In this document: positions 7,119 to 15,117 of the stretch, piece after piece
Position numbering within the stretch: the stretch's first letter is position 1
How the letters are laid out: each line of letters opens with the position of its first letter
Assembly: GCF_001696605.3 (NCBI RefSeq)
Contig: NZ_CP031716.1
Location: 2,046,001-2,110,000 of the forward strand
DNA from: Acinetobacter wuhouensis
Lineage (GTDB): Bacteria; Pseudomonadota; Gammaproteobacteria; Pseudomonadales; Moraxellaceae
Direction: 5' to 3'
Length of the DNA stretch: 64,000 bases
Translations under genes and position numbers: made by a program
Notes under the pieces: model-generated
Seen by the model: only the letters and a program-made list of their open reading frames with translations
The model's database searches: none
Told to the model about the DNA's origin: nothing

Positions 7119-7463
7119 ATGACAACTAAATCCAATTTTCTCAAGTCTGCATTCATTGCAGCATCAATCAGCGCGGGGATAGCAGTAGCTTACGCTTTCC
7201 AGCCTGCCAAAGTGGCTGATGATAATCCTCAAGTGGTTATCACTGCTCAAAAATATGAAGTGCTTAAACGTACTTGCCATGAAACCTGTGTCGCTACTGT
7301 CAAAGCTAATGATTACAGCATTTATGTTGAGTATGCCTTGGACGATGCTTCAGTCGAGTTTCTGGACATTCTGAACGTGGTGCATTCCGATGAGACTGTG
7401 AATGCTTATATCGACCAGTATGAAATTCAAAAGATTAATGCTGCGATTGCTGGAGCTAAATAA
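7119..7463 (+). CDS. hypothetical phage protein with N-terminal hydrophobic segment
   Basis: The protein has 114 aa. Residues ~8-27 (FLKSAFIAASISAGIAVAYAF) look like a membrane anchor or signal sequence with a possible AYA cleavage point. Two cysteines (RTCHETCVAT) lie in the mature part. It is the first gene of the plus early operon behind the operator-controlled promoter. No family recognised. Confidence 0.6.
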   Translation: MTTKSNFLKSAFIAASISAGIAVAYAFQPAKVADDNPQVVITAQKYEVLKRTCHETCVATVKANDYSIYVEYALDDASVEFLDILNVVHSDETVNAYIDQYEIQKINAAIAGAK

Positions 7464-7837
7464 TGAACACTCAAACCAAACCTGAGTTGTTCGCGCCCTG
7501 CTTTCCTTTTGCTATTGATAAGAAATCAATTGAAGTTGAACACGATGTTGTGACGTTTAGTTTCACGTTTGGAATGTATTCAATTGATTGTGAAATCAAA
7601 GGTGAACAGCTCACTGATATGGCTTATTTAGAGCCTCAGTCAAACCCGCAAAACGGCTATGAAGTTGAATATACAAAATTCGAAGTTGATAGCAGAACAC
7701 TTGCTGTTGTAACTCGCTCTGACTTTGAAGAAACAAAAATGAGTGTTGAGTTCATACTGACTGAATCTCAGGTTTATGAGTTGAATGAATGGCTTGAAGC
7801 GGATGCGGTTGAAAAATTTGAAATGGCACAAGGATAA
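7463..7837 (+). CDS. hypothetical phage protein
   Basis: A 124-aa acidic protein whose ATG shares a base with the previous stop (TAATG). It is rich in beta-type sequence (VVTFSFTFGMYSIDCEI) and ends in an acidic helix. No motif recognised. It is translationally coupled in the plus early operon. Confidence 0.55.
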   Translation: MNTQTKPELFAPCFPFAIDKKSIEVEHDVVTFSFTFGMYSIDCEIKGEQLTDMAYLEPQSNPQNGYEVEYTKFEVDSRTLAVVTRSDFEETKMSVEFILTESQVYELNEWLEADAVEKFEMAQG

Positions 7838-7841
7838 GAAT

Positions 7842-8909
7842 ATGAATGCAAAATTTGAATTAGAAATCGCGGATCAAAACATTGTTGTATCTGCATTTCG
7901 CACACCAGGCGGCACTGCTGAATTGTTCGAGCGCATTGCTCAAGAAGCGCGTTCACATGTGCCTGATGTGACCACTAAAAAAGGACGAGATCAGATTGGC
8001 TCGCTCGCTCTAAAAATTAGTAAATCCAAGACATTTATTGAGAAGTGTGGCAAGGAATTGGTTGCTGAGCAAAAGGCTCAAATCAAGCTTATTGATGATG
8101 ACCGCATTGCGACTGTTAAAAAGTTTGATGAACTTCGGAATGAAATCTTGGCGCCTCGCGATGCTTGGGAGCAAGCTGAAAAGGATCGCGTGGCGAAGCA
8201 TAAAGAAGCTGTTCAATTTATTAAAGATCACGCACCTGAAGCTGATGCTACTTCGTTAAAGTTAAAAGGCGATATTGAGTTTTTGGAAAACCTTGAGATT
8301 GGTTCGCAGTATGAGGAATTCGAAGAACAAGCCAAGCTTGCCAAATTTGAAACACTGGAAGCACTGCGCAAAGCATTAGCCGACCGTGAAAAGCTTGAAG
8401 CCGAACAAGCGGAACTTGAACGCTTACGACAAGCTGAAATTGATCGTCAACAGAAAGAGCGTGAAGAAGCTATTGCTCGTGAGGCTACTGAAAAAGCTCA
8501 ACGTGAAGCAGAAGCAAAAGCACGTTTTGAAGCTGAGCGTGTGGAGCGTGAAAAGCTTGAAGCAGAACAGCGCGAATCTCAATTAAAGATTGAAAAAGAA
8601 CAGGCTGAATTACGTGAGCAACAATTGAAGCAACAAGCTATTGAGCGTGAAAAGCAAGCTGAAATTGATCGTCAAAAAGCTGTTGAAGCTGAGCGTTTGC
8701 GTATTGAGCGTGAAGCGGAAGCAAAAGCAGAAGCTGAGCGAAAAGCCGAAGAAGCGCGTAAAGCTAATATTGAACACATGCGCTCAATCAATTGTGAAGC
8801 AGTAAAAGCTCTTTGCTTTGAGATTCCAAGTCTTACAGAAGAAATGGCGAAAGATGTGATTCGTGCGATTGCGAAAAACTCTGTGCCTAACGTGTCTATT
8901 AAATATTAA
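7842..8909 (+). CDS. coiled-coil phage protein
   Basis: The protein has 355 aa from ATG 7842, which has AAGGATAAG upstream. The longer frame starting at 7785 would run through the previous gene. Residues ~1-130 form a compact helical part (TTKKGRDQIGSLALKISKSK). Residues ~180-310 are a long Glu/Arg/Ala/Lys coiled coil with TolA-like composition. A small globular C-terminus follows (ITRAI-type helices: EEMAKDVIRAIAKN). Proteins of this build sit just before recT in many Acinetobacter prophages. The function is not known; an accessory role to recombination is only inferred from position. Confidence 0.6.
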   Translation: MNAKFELEIADQNIVVSAFRTPGGTAELFERIAQEARSHVPDVTTKKGRDQIGSLALKISKSKTFIEKCGKELVAEQKAQIKLIDDDRIATVKKFDELRNEILAPRDAWEQAEKDRVAKHKEAVQFIKDHAPEADATSLKLKGDIEFLENLEIGSQYEEFEEQAKLAKFETLEALRKALADREKLEAEQAELERLRQAEIDRQQKEREEAIAREATEKAQREAEAKARFEAERVEREKLEAEQRESQLKIEKEQAELREQQLKQQAIEREKQAEIDRQKAVEAERLRIEREAEAKAEAERKAEEARKANIEHMRSINCEAVKALCFEIPSLTEEMAKDVIRAIAKNSVPNVSIKY

Positions 8910-8942
8910 AAAATTGGCGGTCTAACCGCCTTGGAGATGAAT

Positions 8943-9752
8943 ATGAATGCTGTAGCTCAAGTGGAAAATCAATTGGGTGTATCGCTTAAAGATTACGATG
9001 TTGATCAAGCTATGTGGTCTGCCCTGACTTCATCAATCTTTCCTGGCGCGAAACCTGAATCAATCGTTATGGCGGTTGAATATGCGAAAGCGCGTAATCT
9101 CGACATCATGAAAAAGCCTTGCCACATCGTCCCAATGAATGTGAAGGATTCTAAAACAGGAAACACCGAATGGCGTGACATTATCATGCCATCCATTGCA
9201 GAACATCGAATTACAGCTTCTCGCTCTAACAGTTATGCAGGAATTGAGGCTCCAGTATTTGGTCCAATGATTGATATTAATTTTGGTGGCGTTTCTCACA
9301 CTGTTCCTGAATTCTGTACCGTAACTGTTTATCGAATGATTCATGGTGAAAAGGTTGCTTTTGCTCACACTGAATATTTTGAAGAAGCATGCGCAACTGT
9401 AAAAGGTGGTGGCTTAAATTCAATGTGGACAAAGCGTAAGCGTGGTCAGTTATCAAAATGTGCTGAAGCAGGCGCTCTCCGTAAAGCATTTCCTGAAGAA
9501 ATTGGTGATGAGTACACCAAAGAGGAAATGGAGGGAAAAATTATCACTGTAGGCAATGATGTTTCTGATGAAAATAAGATTGCAACAGATTCTCGCCCTA
9601 CCCTAAACGACGCACAAATTGAAAAAGCCATTACTAAAATCAAAGCAGGTCAAGGTGATTTAGAGTCACTAAAGGCTCATTACAACATCACTAGTGAACA
9701 AGAGCATTATGTTCGCGCTCAAACCGAGGTGCTTGATCATGATTCAGTTTAG
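8943..9752 (+). CDS. RecT/Bet-family single-strand annealing protein
   Basis: The protein has about 269 aa from ATG 8943, six bases after GGAG. Family features: VMAVEYAKARNLDIMKKPCHIVPM (residues ~40-63), a central beta region, and MWTKRKRGQLSKCAEAGALRKAFPEE (~160-185), the conserved Bet/RecT stretch. These proteins anneal complementary single strands made by a phage exonuclease. The exonuclease candidate follows with a 14-bp overlap, so the two form a recombination module. The C-terminal ~70 residues are variable linker plus a helical tail. Confidence 0.8.
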   Translation: MNAVAQVENQLGVSLKDYDVDQAMWSALTSSIFPGAKPESIVMAVEYAKARNLDIMKKPCHIVPMNVKDSKTGNTEWRDIIMPSIAEHRITASRSNSYAGIEAPVFGPMIDINFGGVSHTVPEFCTVTVYRMIHGEKVAFAHTEYFEEACATVKGGGLNSMWTKRKRGQLSKCAEAGALRKAFPEEIGDEYTKEEMEGKIITVGNDVSDENKIATDSRPTLNDAQIEKAITKIKAGQGDLESLKAHYNITSEQEHYVRAQTEVLDHDSV

Positions 9753-10377
9753 AGCCTCAGGTGTGGGTAAGCTTATGTCTTACCCTGAAAAAGACACTTT
9801 GTCTGAGGGTGCGCTCTCCCATATTTATGAAATGGAAAAGCAAATAATGTTGGGGTGGAAACCTAATCTTAATACGCTTGAAATTGAAAAAGGTCGTGCT
9901 GTAGAAGATCAAACAATTGCTTTATACAACCAAGTTTCAGGCAACTTTTATGTCAAGAATAAGGTTCGTAAAACTTCTGATCTATTCACTGGTGAGTGCG
10001 ATATTTGCGAGGATGAAGAAGATTTAATTTTAGATGTTAAGTCGTCTTACTCAAAAGACACCTTTCCCTTAACTATAAAAGAAGGTCAAAAAAAGCTGTA
10101 TGAATGGCAATTAGACACATACATGCACCTTTGGGATAAGGGGAATTCAGGCTTGGTTTTTGGATTGGTAGACACTCCAAGTCATCTAATTAAAAAACAT
10201 GAACCAGAAGATTGGCACATTGTTGGGCATATCACCCCTGAGCTTCGAATCACAACATTATTCCGTAAGCGAGATGCAAAGCGTGAAAAGCAATTGATAA
10301 ATAAAACTCGTGTTGCTCAAGACATGCTTTGTGAATTGCTTGATAAACGGGGGTTTAAGTGGGAGCAAGCAGCATAA
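9739..10377 (+). CDS. YqaJ-like phage exonuclease (PD-(D/E)xK)
   Basis: The protein has 212 aa from ATG 9739, which overlaps the recT-like gene by 14 bp. GECDICEDEEDLILDVKSS (residues ~90-108) gives the D-x(n)-DxK core of a PD-(D/E)xK nuclease, and YEWQLDTYMHLW supplies the downstream Gln/Tyr motif seen in lambda exonuclease and YqaJ proteins. It would degrade one strand of DNA ends and hand single strands to the annealing protein. The N-terminal FRASGVGKLM is the usual start of this family. Confidence 0.75.
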   Translation: MIQFRASGVGKLMSYPEKDTLSEGALSHIYEMEKQIMLGWKPNLNTLEIEKGRAVEDQTIALYNQVSGNFYVKNKVRKTSDLFTGECDICEDEEDLILDVKSSYSKDTFPLTIKEGQKKLYEWQLDTYMHLWDKGNSGLVFGLVDTPSHLIKKHEPEDWHIVGHITPELRITTLFRKRDAKREKQLINKTRVAQDMLCELLDKRGFKWEQAA

Positions 10378-10437
10378 TCCTATTCCAATAAAAGAATAGG
10401 CTCAAATTTAACGGTAATTATTTATTTTAATAGAATT

Positions 10438-10797
10438 ATGGTGGTTGTGATGGAAATTAATCAATTAAAACCTGCTGAAATTATTCGCGATGAGATGGGA
10501 ACTTGGTCACACCCTACTTACCTTGCTTACTTAGATAAATATCATTCGGATGACGAAGTCATCTCATCAGAAGCATGGGGAGCAATGCTGGATCATTTCA
10601 ATATTGAGACAGTTATCTTTTATTTAGAAAGCTCTGTGTCTTCTGATGATTGGGAAATCATGATGGACAATTGCGATATTACAAAATGGGATCCGATTGC
10701 ACCAAATGGATTTTTCTTAATTGATATTAACTTTAGTGAAGATGATGCATACGCGCTTTTCGCACGTGAAATTCGTAAAAAAAGTGAGGTTGCGTGA
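10438..10797 (+). CDS. hypothetical phage protein
   Basis: A 115- to 119-aa acidic protein; ATG 10438 and ATG 10450 are both possible starts. It is dominated by helices and ends EIRKKSEVA. The stop TGA overlaps the next ATG (TGATG). No domain recognised. Confidence 0.5.
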   Translation: MVVVMEINQLKPAEIIRDEMGTWSHPTYLAYLDKYHSDDEVISSEAWGAMLDHFNIETVIFYLESSVSSDDWEIMMDNCDITKWDPIAPNGFFLIDINFSEDDAYALFAREIRKKSEVA

Positions 10798-11351
10798 TGG
10801 ATATTAAAGGAATGCCAACATTGGCAGAGAAACAATCATTTTGGGCTGAGCAATTACCAAATTTCGAAGCAAAATATTGGTTGACAGACCGTGCTGAAGT
10901 CCTTGTTTTTGATATGGAGCAAGGTAACTATGTTGTAAAAGATGGTCTTGATCCGATTTATAAAGATGATGCAAATGACACTTTTCACCGTGTGAATACT
11001 GGTTGGGCGATGTGGTTAAAAGCTATTAGTTTTTCTAAAGCCCAAGCCATCCCGGAAGGTTTTGTTTTGGTGCCTAAAAACGAACTAACAACAACATATT
11101 ATTGGGATGGCGCTGAGTATGTAGTGAGCTGTGTTTCTGAATATGAAATGGATTTAGAAAAAGGTGAAATTGCAGAATTAGAAAAGTGGGAGCAAACCAA
11201 ATCAACTAAAGCATTTTTTGCAAACATATATTCGGATGAAGATAACTTCGAAATTGTGGAATTTGATTCAATTGAGGCTGCTGAATTAGCTGTTAGAGAA
11301 AACAAAGCAATGATCGAAGCACAGGAGCAAAGTCATGACAATTCAAACTGA
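10797..11351 (+). CDS. hypothetical phage protein
   Basis: A 184-aa acidic protein. The start ATG 10797 overlaps the previous stop. Contains GWAMWLKAISFSKAQ followed by EGFVLVPKNEL, a phrase found in many small phage and plasmid proteins of unknown function. The 3' end overlaps the next gene by 17 bp. Function unknown. Confidence 0.55.
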   Translation: MDIKGMPTLAEKQSFWAEQLPNFEAKYWLTDRAEVLVFDMEQGNYVVKDGLDPIYKDDANDTFHRVNTGWAMWLKAISFSKAQAIPEGFVLVPKNELTTTYYWDGAEYVVSCVSEYEMDLEKGEIAELEKWEQTKSTKAFFANIYSDEDNFEIVEFDSIEAAELAVRENKAMIEAQEQSHDNSN

Positions 11352-11610
11352 GGAAATCGAACTTAAACAAACCTGTGGTGAATCACCTGAACAATACGAT
11401 GCTTTTTATAAGGGCAAACAGGTTGGTTATCTCCGCTTAAGACATGGCGAGTTTAGAGTTGATTATCCTGATTGTGGTGATGAGACAATTTTCTATTCAG
11501 AAGAAATGCAAGGCGATGGAAAATTTAAAGATGATGAGCGTGATGAATTTCTTTTAAAAGCCAAGCAAGCGATTGTGAAAAGATTGAAAGAAGAAAAGGA
11601 GGAAGGTTGA
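11335..11610 (+). CDS. hypothetical phage protein
   Basis: A 91-aa protein with GKQVGYLRLRHGEFRVDYPDCGDETIF and a basic helical C-terminus (AKQAIVKRLKEEKEE). It overlaps its upstream neighbour and its TGA overlaps the next start. No family recognised. Confidence 0.5.
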   Translation: MTIQTEEIELKQTCGESPEQYDAFYKGKQVGYLRLRHGEFRVDYPDCGDETIFYSEEMQGDGKFKDDERDEFLLKAKQAIVKRLKEEKEEG

Positions 11611-11885
11611 TGGGAGTTATCAAAGAGCGTGACGATGATCTACTTCAGGCTATTTTTGATGAGATGCAATATCTTAAGCGAGTGTTACTCACTAAAAATG
11701 AACGTCGAATTGGTCGTGCTGAGTTTGCAAAATTATTAAATATTGAGCCTGAAACGCTGGATGCACGAATTAGAGAAGGTCGCTACACTAAGCCATATAA
11801 AGATGGTAGGAAAAGCTATTGGTTAAACTCCTATGTTCAATCTGTAATACTTGATGTAGACTCAAATTATAAAGCCACCTCATAG
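11610..11885 (+). CDS. small HTH protein, excisionase/AlpA-like
   Basis: A 91-aa protein. RIGRAEFAKLLNIEPETLDARIREGRYTKPYKDGRKSYW in outline is a MerR/Xis-like winged helix: a short HTH followed by a hydrophobic wing ending in SYW. It is the last gene of the plus arm and directly next to the chromosome, the usual place of an excisionase near an attachment site. No integrase accompanies it. An early-operon regulator is the alternative. Confidence 0.5.
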   Translation: MGVIKERDDDLLQAIFDEMQYLKRVLLTKNERRIGRAEFAKLLNIEPETLDARIREGRYTKPYKDGRKSYWLNSYVQSVILDVDSNYKATS

Positions 11886-11892
11886 GTGGCTT
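11872..11892 (+). terminator. terminator at the end of the prophage plus operon
   Basis: AAGCCACC / GGTGGCTT inverted repeat spanning the last stop codon, followed by the T-rich ATTTATTT. It closes the plus arm. Confidence 0.55.
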
Positions 11893-11974
11893 ATTTATTT
11901 AGCAATAATTTTTGCGAGTAACATTGTGAGTAACAAGAATAAAAACAAGATGATTTGATTAATAAAAATACTAC
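11893..11974. other. right prophage boundary region
   Basis: Between the last phage gene and the 3' end of the YbaK-type gene there are about 80 AT-rich bases with a repeated GAGTAAC (around 11917 and 11927). No tRNA and no integrase are present. The junction of phage and chromosome must lie near here, but the attachment core cannot be fixed because the left boundary is outside the window. Confidence 0.35.
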
Positions 11975-12442
11975 TTATTCGTCTATAATATCAGCGAAAT
12001 TAGCACTTAAAACTTTAGCTAAATCACTTGGATTTACACCTATATCTAGCCCTCTTTTTCCGCCACTTACATACACTTTATTTAGCACTTTTGCACTTTC
12101 ACAAATAACTGTTTTTAAACGCTTTTTCTGTCCTACTGGACTAATACCACCGACCAAATAACCTGTTAAACGTTCAGCATCTTTAGGATCTGCCATGTGC
12201 AATTTTTTACATCCAAAAGCACTGGCAACTTTCTTTAAATTGAGCTGATGATTAACGGGTAATACCGCAACAAAATAATTTTTATCGTCAGTGACCATCA
12301 AGGTTTTAAACACTTCTTCAACATCTAAACCCAATTTTTCTGCGGCTTCCAAACCAAAACTTTTTGCATTCACATCATGTTCATATTCATGAATAGAAAA
12401 TTCAATTTTATTAGATTTTAAAACTTTACAAGCAGGTGTCAT
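11975..12442 (-). CDS. ybaK: Cys-tRNA(Pro)/Cys-tRNA(Cys) deacylase, YbaK/EbsC type
   Basis: The protein has 155 aa from ATG 12442. It matches the YbaK family: the conserved Lys in VFKTLMV (residue ~45), [28 protein letters not shown], and [16 protein letters not shown] near the C-terminus. YbaK hydrolyses Cys mischarged onto tRNA(Pro). It is monocistronic, with its 3' end facing the prophage. It is the first clearly chromosomal gene on this side. Confidence 0.9.
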   Translation of the reverse strand: MTPACKVLKSNKIEFSIHEYEHDVNAKSFGLEAAEKLGLDVEEVFKTLMVTDDKNYFVAVLPVNHQLNLKKVASAFGCKKLHMADPKDAERLTGYLVGGISPVGQKKRLKTVICESAKVLNKVYVSGGKRGLDIGVNPSDLAKVLSANFADIIDE

Positions 12443-12544
12443 GATAGATAGCAAAATGATTAACTCTAGAATGGATAAAATTATAGGACGATTCGCACAA
12501 ATTTAAAAATAACTTTGCTTATTTTTAATCCTGAAAATTAAATC

Positions 12545-12574
12545 TTGTCAAACAAACAATTATTTGCTTAAAAT
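12545..12574 (+). promoter_or_regulatory. putative promoter of the ynb-like lipid operon
   Basis: TTGTCA (12545-12550) and TAAAAT (12569-12574) with an 18-bp spacer lie 30 bp before the first gene of the operon. No other strong promoter is evident in the gap. Confidence 0.4.
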
Positions 12575-12603
12575 CCATTCAAATAGCTAATTTTAATAGA
12601 ACA

Positions 12604-13248
12604 ATGCCATCCATTTACCAGTTAAAACCTGCATTTCAAAACTTATTACGCCCCTTTGTGCAAAAGCTATTTAATGCAGGAGTCACAGCGAATCAAATCA
12701 CCCTTTTGGCGATGTTCATTTCTATTGCAATCGCCATTTTTATTTATGTCTATTTTCTTGATATTGCACCGAATGTATGGCTATTGATCTTTCCTGTATG
12801 GATGCTGGTTCGGATGGCATTTAACGCGATTGATGGCATGCTCGCGCGTGAGTTCAAACAACAATCCAATTTAGGCGCATTTTACAATGAATTGTGTGAT
12901 GTGATTTCCGACACAGCACTCTATATCTGTTTAGCCGTGTTTAGCTTTATCAGTACACCGCTCTTACTCTTGATTGCTTTTTTAGCGATTTTAAGTGAAT
13001 ACACAGGTGTAATGGCACCACTGATTGGTCAAGAACGTCGCTACGATGGACCAATGGGAAAAAGTGACCGCGCATTTTGGTTAAGTTTAATCACTGTAAT
13101 TATCGTGATATTTCCTATATTCAGTACAAATCTGCAACTGCTCGGTTGGATTTGTAACGGCATACTCTGCCTTATCGGATTATTACTTATTTTGACAATT
13201 TATAACCGCATTAAAAACAGTTTGAAATCGACCACTTCGTCAGTTTAA
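12604..13248 (+). CDS. CDP-alcohol phosphatidyltransferase, YnbA-like
   Basis: A 214-aa membrane protein with about five to six hydrophobic segments. The CDP-alcohol signature appears as DGMLAREFKQQSNLG followed by AFYNELCDVISD (residues ~78-104). The family consensus is DG-x2-AR-x8-G-x3-D-x3-D; here the first Asp after the Gly is Asn and a D-x3-D pair follows one turn later. The enzyme joins a CDP-activated lipid to an alcohol. It is first in an operon that also encodes a CDP-diacylglycerol synthase, so its lipid donor is probably made locally. The alcohol acceptor is unknown. Confidence 0.8.
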   Translation: MPSIYQLKPAFQNLLRPFVQKLFNAGVTANQITLLAMFISIAIAIFIYVYFLDIAPNVWLLIFPVWMLVRMAFNAIDGMLAREFKQQSNLGAFYNELCDVISDTALYICLAVFSFISTPLLLLIAFLAILSEYTGVMAPLIGQERRYDGPMGKSDRAFWLSLITVIIVIFPIFSTNLQLLGWICNGILCLIGLLLILTIYNRIKNSLKSTTSSV

Positions 13249-13274
13249 TTCTTAAAAATTTAGGGTATTTAACA

Positions 13275-15023
13275 ATGTATAACAACAGTCACCACACATT
13301 CACCACGCATGATAATACTGAGATTTTTTATCAACATTGGAAAACAGCGTCTGTTTCTGAGTCTAAAAAAGCCATCATTTTATTCCATCGTGGTCATGAA
13401 CATTCTGATCGTATGGCACATTTGGTCAATGAGCTGAATTTACCAGAATTCGACTTTTTTGCATGGGATGCACGTGGTCACGGTAATACTGCTGGCGAAC
13501 GTGGTGATGCGCCGAGTTTTTCAGCATGTGTCAAAGACATTCAATACTTCGTACAACATATTGAACAAAATTATGGCATTGAAGCTCAAAATATTGCTGT
13601 GGTTGCTCAAAGTGTTGGTGCGGTTCTAGCAGCCACTTGGGTGCATGATTATGCTCCTAAAATCCGTGCATTGTGCCTCGCCTCGCCTGCTTTTGACATT
13701 AAACTTTATGTGCCTTTTGCTGAACCAAGTTTAAGAGTTATGGAAAAAATTCGTGGCAATTTCTTCATTCAAAGTTATGTCAAAGCCAAAATGCTGACTC
13801 ATGATGAAGAACGTGCAACAAGCTATGATACAGATCCAAAAATTGCCAAAGCGATTTCTGTGCGTATGTTGCTTGGTTTATATGATGCCTCTAAACGTAT
13901 TGTGGCAGACTCGCAAAATATCTTTGTACCGACTCAAGTGCTGTGTTCTGGTTCAGACTTTGTGGTTTTCCAAAAACCACAACGAGAGTTCTATCAAAAA
14001 CTTCCACATCCTAAAAAAGAGTTTCATGTCTTAGATGGTTTCTTCCATGACACTTTAGGCGAAAAAGATCGCTATATTGCCACTGAAAAAATCCGTCGTT
14101 TTATCCAACAATGTTTTGCTGTGGAATATCAAGCACCCGATGTTTTAAATGCCGATAAAATTGGTGTCAGTTGTGCCATTGCAGAAGATCTCAGTTCACC
14201 ATTACCGAATAAATCAATTAAAAATATCTTTTGGGAAATGACTAAAAAGAATTTGAAAATTGGTAGTCATTTATCTACAGGCTTAAAAATTGGTGAAGAT
14301 ACAGGCTATGACTCAGGCAGTACCTTAGACTTTGTTTATCGCAATCAAACAGAAAGTGGCAATCCGATTGGTAAAATCATTGACCGTCAATATTTGAATG
14401 CGATTGGTTGGCGCGGTATTCGAGTTCGTAAACAGAACATTGAACATCTATTGCAAAAATACGCTGAGATCCTTGTTAAAAAGCGTAAGCCTTTAAGAAT
14501 TATGGATATTGCTTCTGGTCATGGTCGTTATATTTTAGATGCTGTTGCGCAATTACCAAAACACCCTGATTCTATTTTACTAAGAGATTATAGTGAGATC
14601 AATGTGCAAGCGGGTCAGCAAATGATTGCAGATCGTGGTTTAGCTGAGATTGCTGAATTTATCAAAGCAGATGCATTTGATACGCAATCTTTGGCTTCGG
14701 TAAAACCAAAACCATCACTGGCTGTCGTTTCAGGTTTATATGAATTATTTAGTGATAATGATTTGCTTCGTCAATCATTAGAGGGTTTAAGTAAGGCAAT
14801 TTTGAAAGATGGCTATCTGATCTATACCGGTCAAATTTGGCATCCACAACAAGAGTTTATTGCTCGTGCGCTTACCTCACACCGTGAAGGTGATGCTTGG
14901 GTCATGCGTTTACGCTCTCAAGCTGAAATGGATGCTTTGGTTGAGGCCGCAGGCTTTAAAAAAGTTGATCAATGTATCGATGAATTTGGAATATTTACTG
15001 TTTCTGTTGCGCAAAAGCTGTAA
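13275..15023 (+). CDS. alpha/beta hydrolase-methyltransferase fusion, YnbC-like
   Basis: The protein has 582 aa. Residues ~1-285 are a Hydrolase_4 (monoglyceride lipase/lysophospholipase-like) domain: FHRGHEHSD oxyanion region, WDARGHGNTAGERG, nucleophile elbow VVAQSVGA, and a late Asp/His pair (SGSDFVVF ... GFFHDTLGE). Residues ~370-582 are a class I SAM methyltransferase: IMDIASGHGRYILDA is motif I. E. coli YnbC has the same length and domain order. A plausible job is deacylating and methylating a lipid or its head group made by the neighbours. Substrates are not deducible. The methyltransferase lacks marks of a named subfamily. Confidence 0.8.
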   Translation: MYNNSHHTFTTHDNTEIFYQHWKTASVSESKKAIILFHRGHEHSDRMAHLVNELNLPEFDFFAWDARGHGNTAGERGDAPSFSACVKDIQYFVQHIEQNYGIEAQNIAVVAQSVGAVLAATWVHDYAPKIRALCLASPAFDIKLYVPFAEPSLRVMEKIRGNFFIQSYVKAKMLTHDEERATSYDTDPKIAKAISVRMLLGLYDASKRIVADSQNIFVPTQVLCSGSDFVVFQKPQREFYQKLPHPKKEFHVLDGFFHDTLGEKDRYIATEKIRRFIQQCFAVEYQAPDVLNADKIGVSCAIAEDLSSPLPNKSIKNIFWEMTKKNLKIGSHLSTGLKIGEDTGYDSGSTLDFVYRNQTESGNPIGKIIDRQYLNAIGWRGIRVRKQNIEHLLQKYAEILVKKRKPLRIMDIASGHGRYILDAVAQLPKHPDSILLRDYSEINVQAGQQMIADRGLAEIAEFIKADAFDTQSLASVKPKPSLAVVSGLYELFSDNDLLRQSLEGLSKAILKDGYLIYTGQIWHPQQEFIARALTSHREGDAWVMRLRSQAEMDALVEAAGFKKVDQCIDEFGIFTVSVAQKL

Positions 15024-15031
15024 AGTGACAT

Positions 15032-15067
15032 AAAGGTAGAGGTTTAAATGATTAACCATCTACCTTT
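15032..15067 (+). other. hairpin between ynbC-like and ynbD-like genes
   Basis: AAAGGTAGA (15032-15040) pairs with TCTACCTTT (15059-15067), with an inner GGTT/AACC extension. No T-run follows, so it is not a standard terminator. It may stabilise or process the operon mRNA, or partly attenuate it. Confidence 0.45.
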
Positions 15068-15117
15068 CTAAAATGATTCAACTTTTATAAATTAAAATAA
15101 TAAGTCATGGAATATGT

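Noticed and set aside
11893-11974. tRNA-based attachment site
   Set aside because: No cloverleaf or tRNA 3' end can be found in this stretch.
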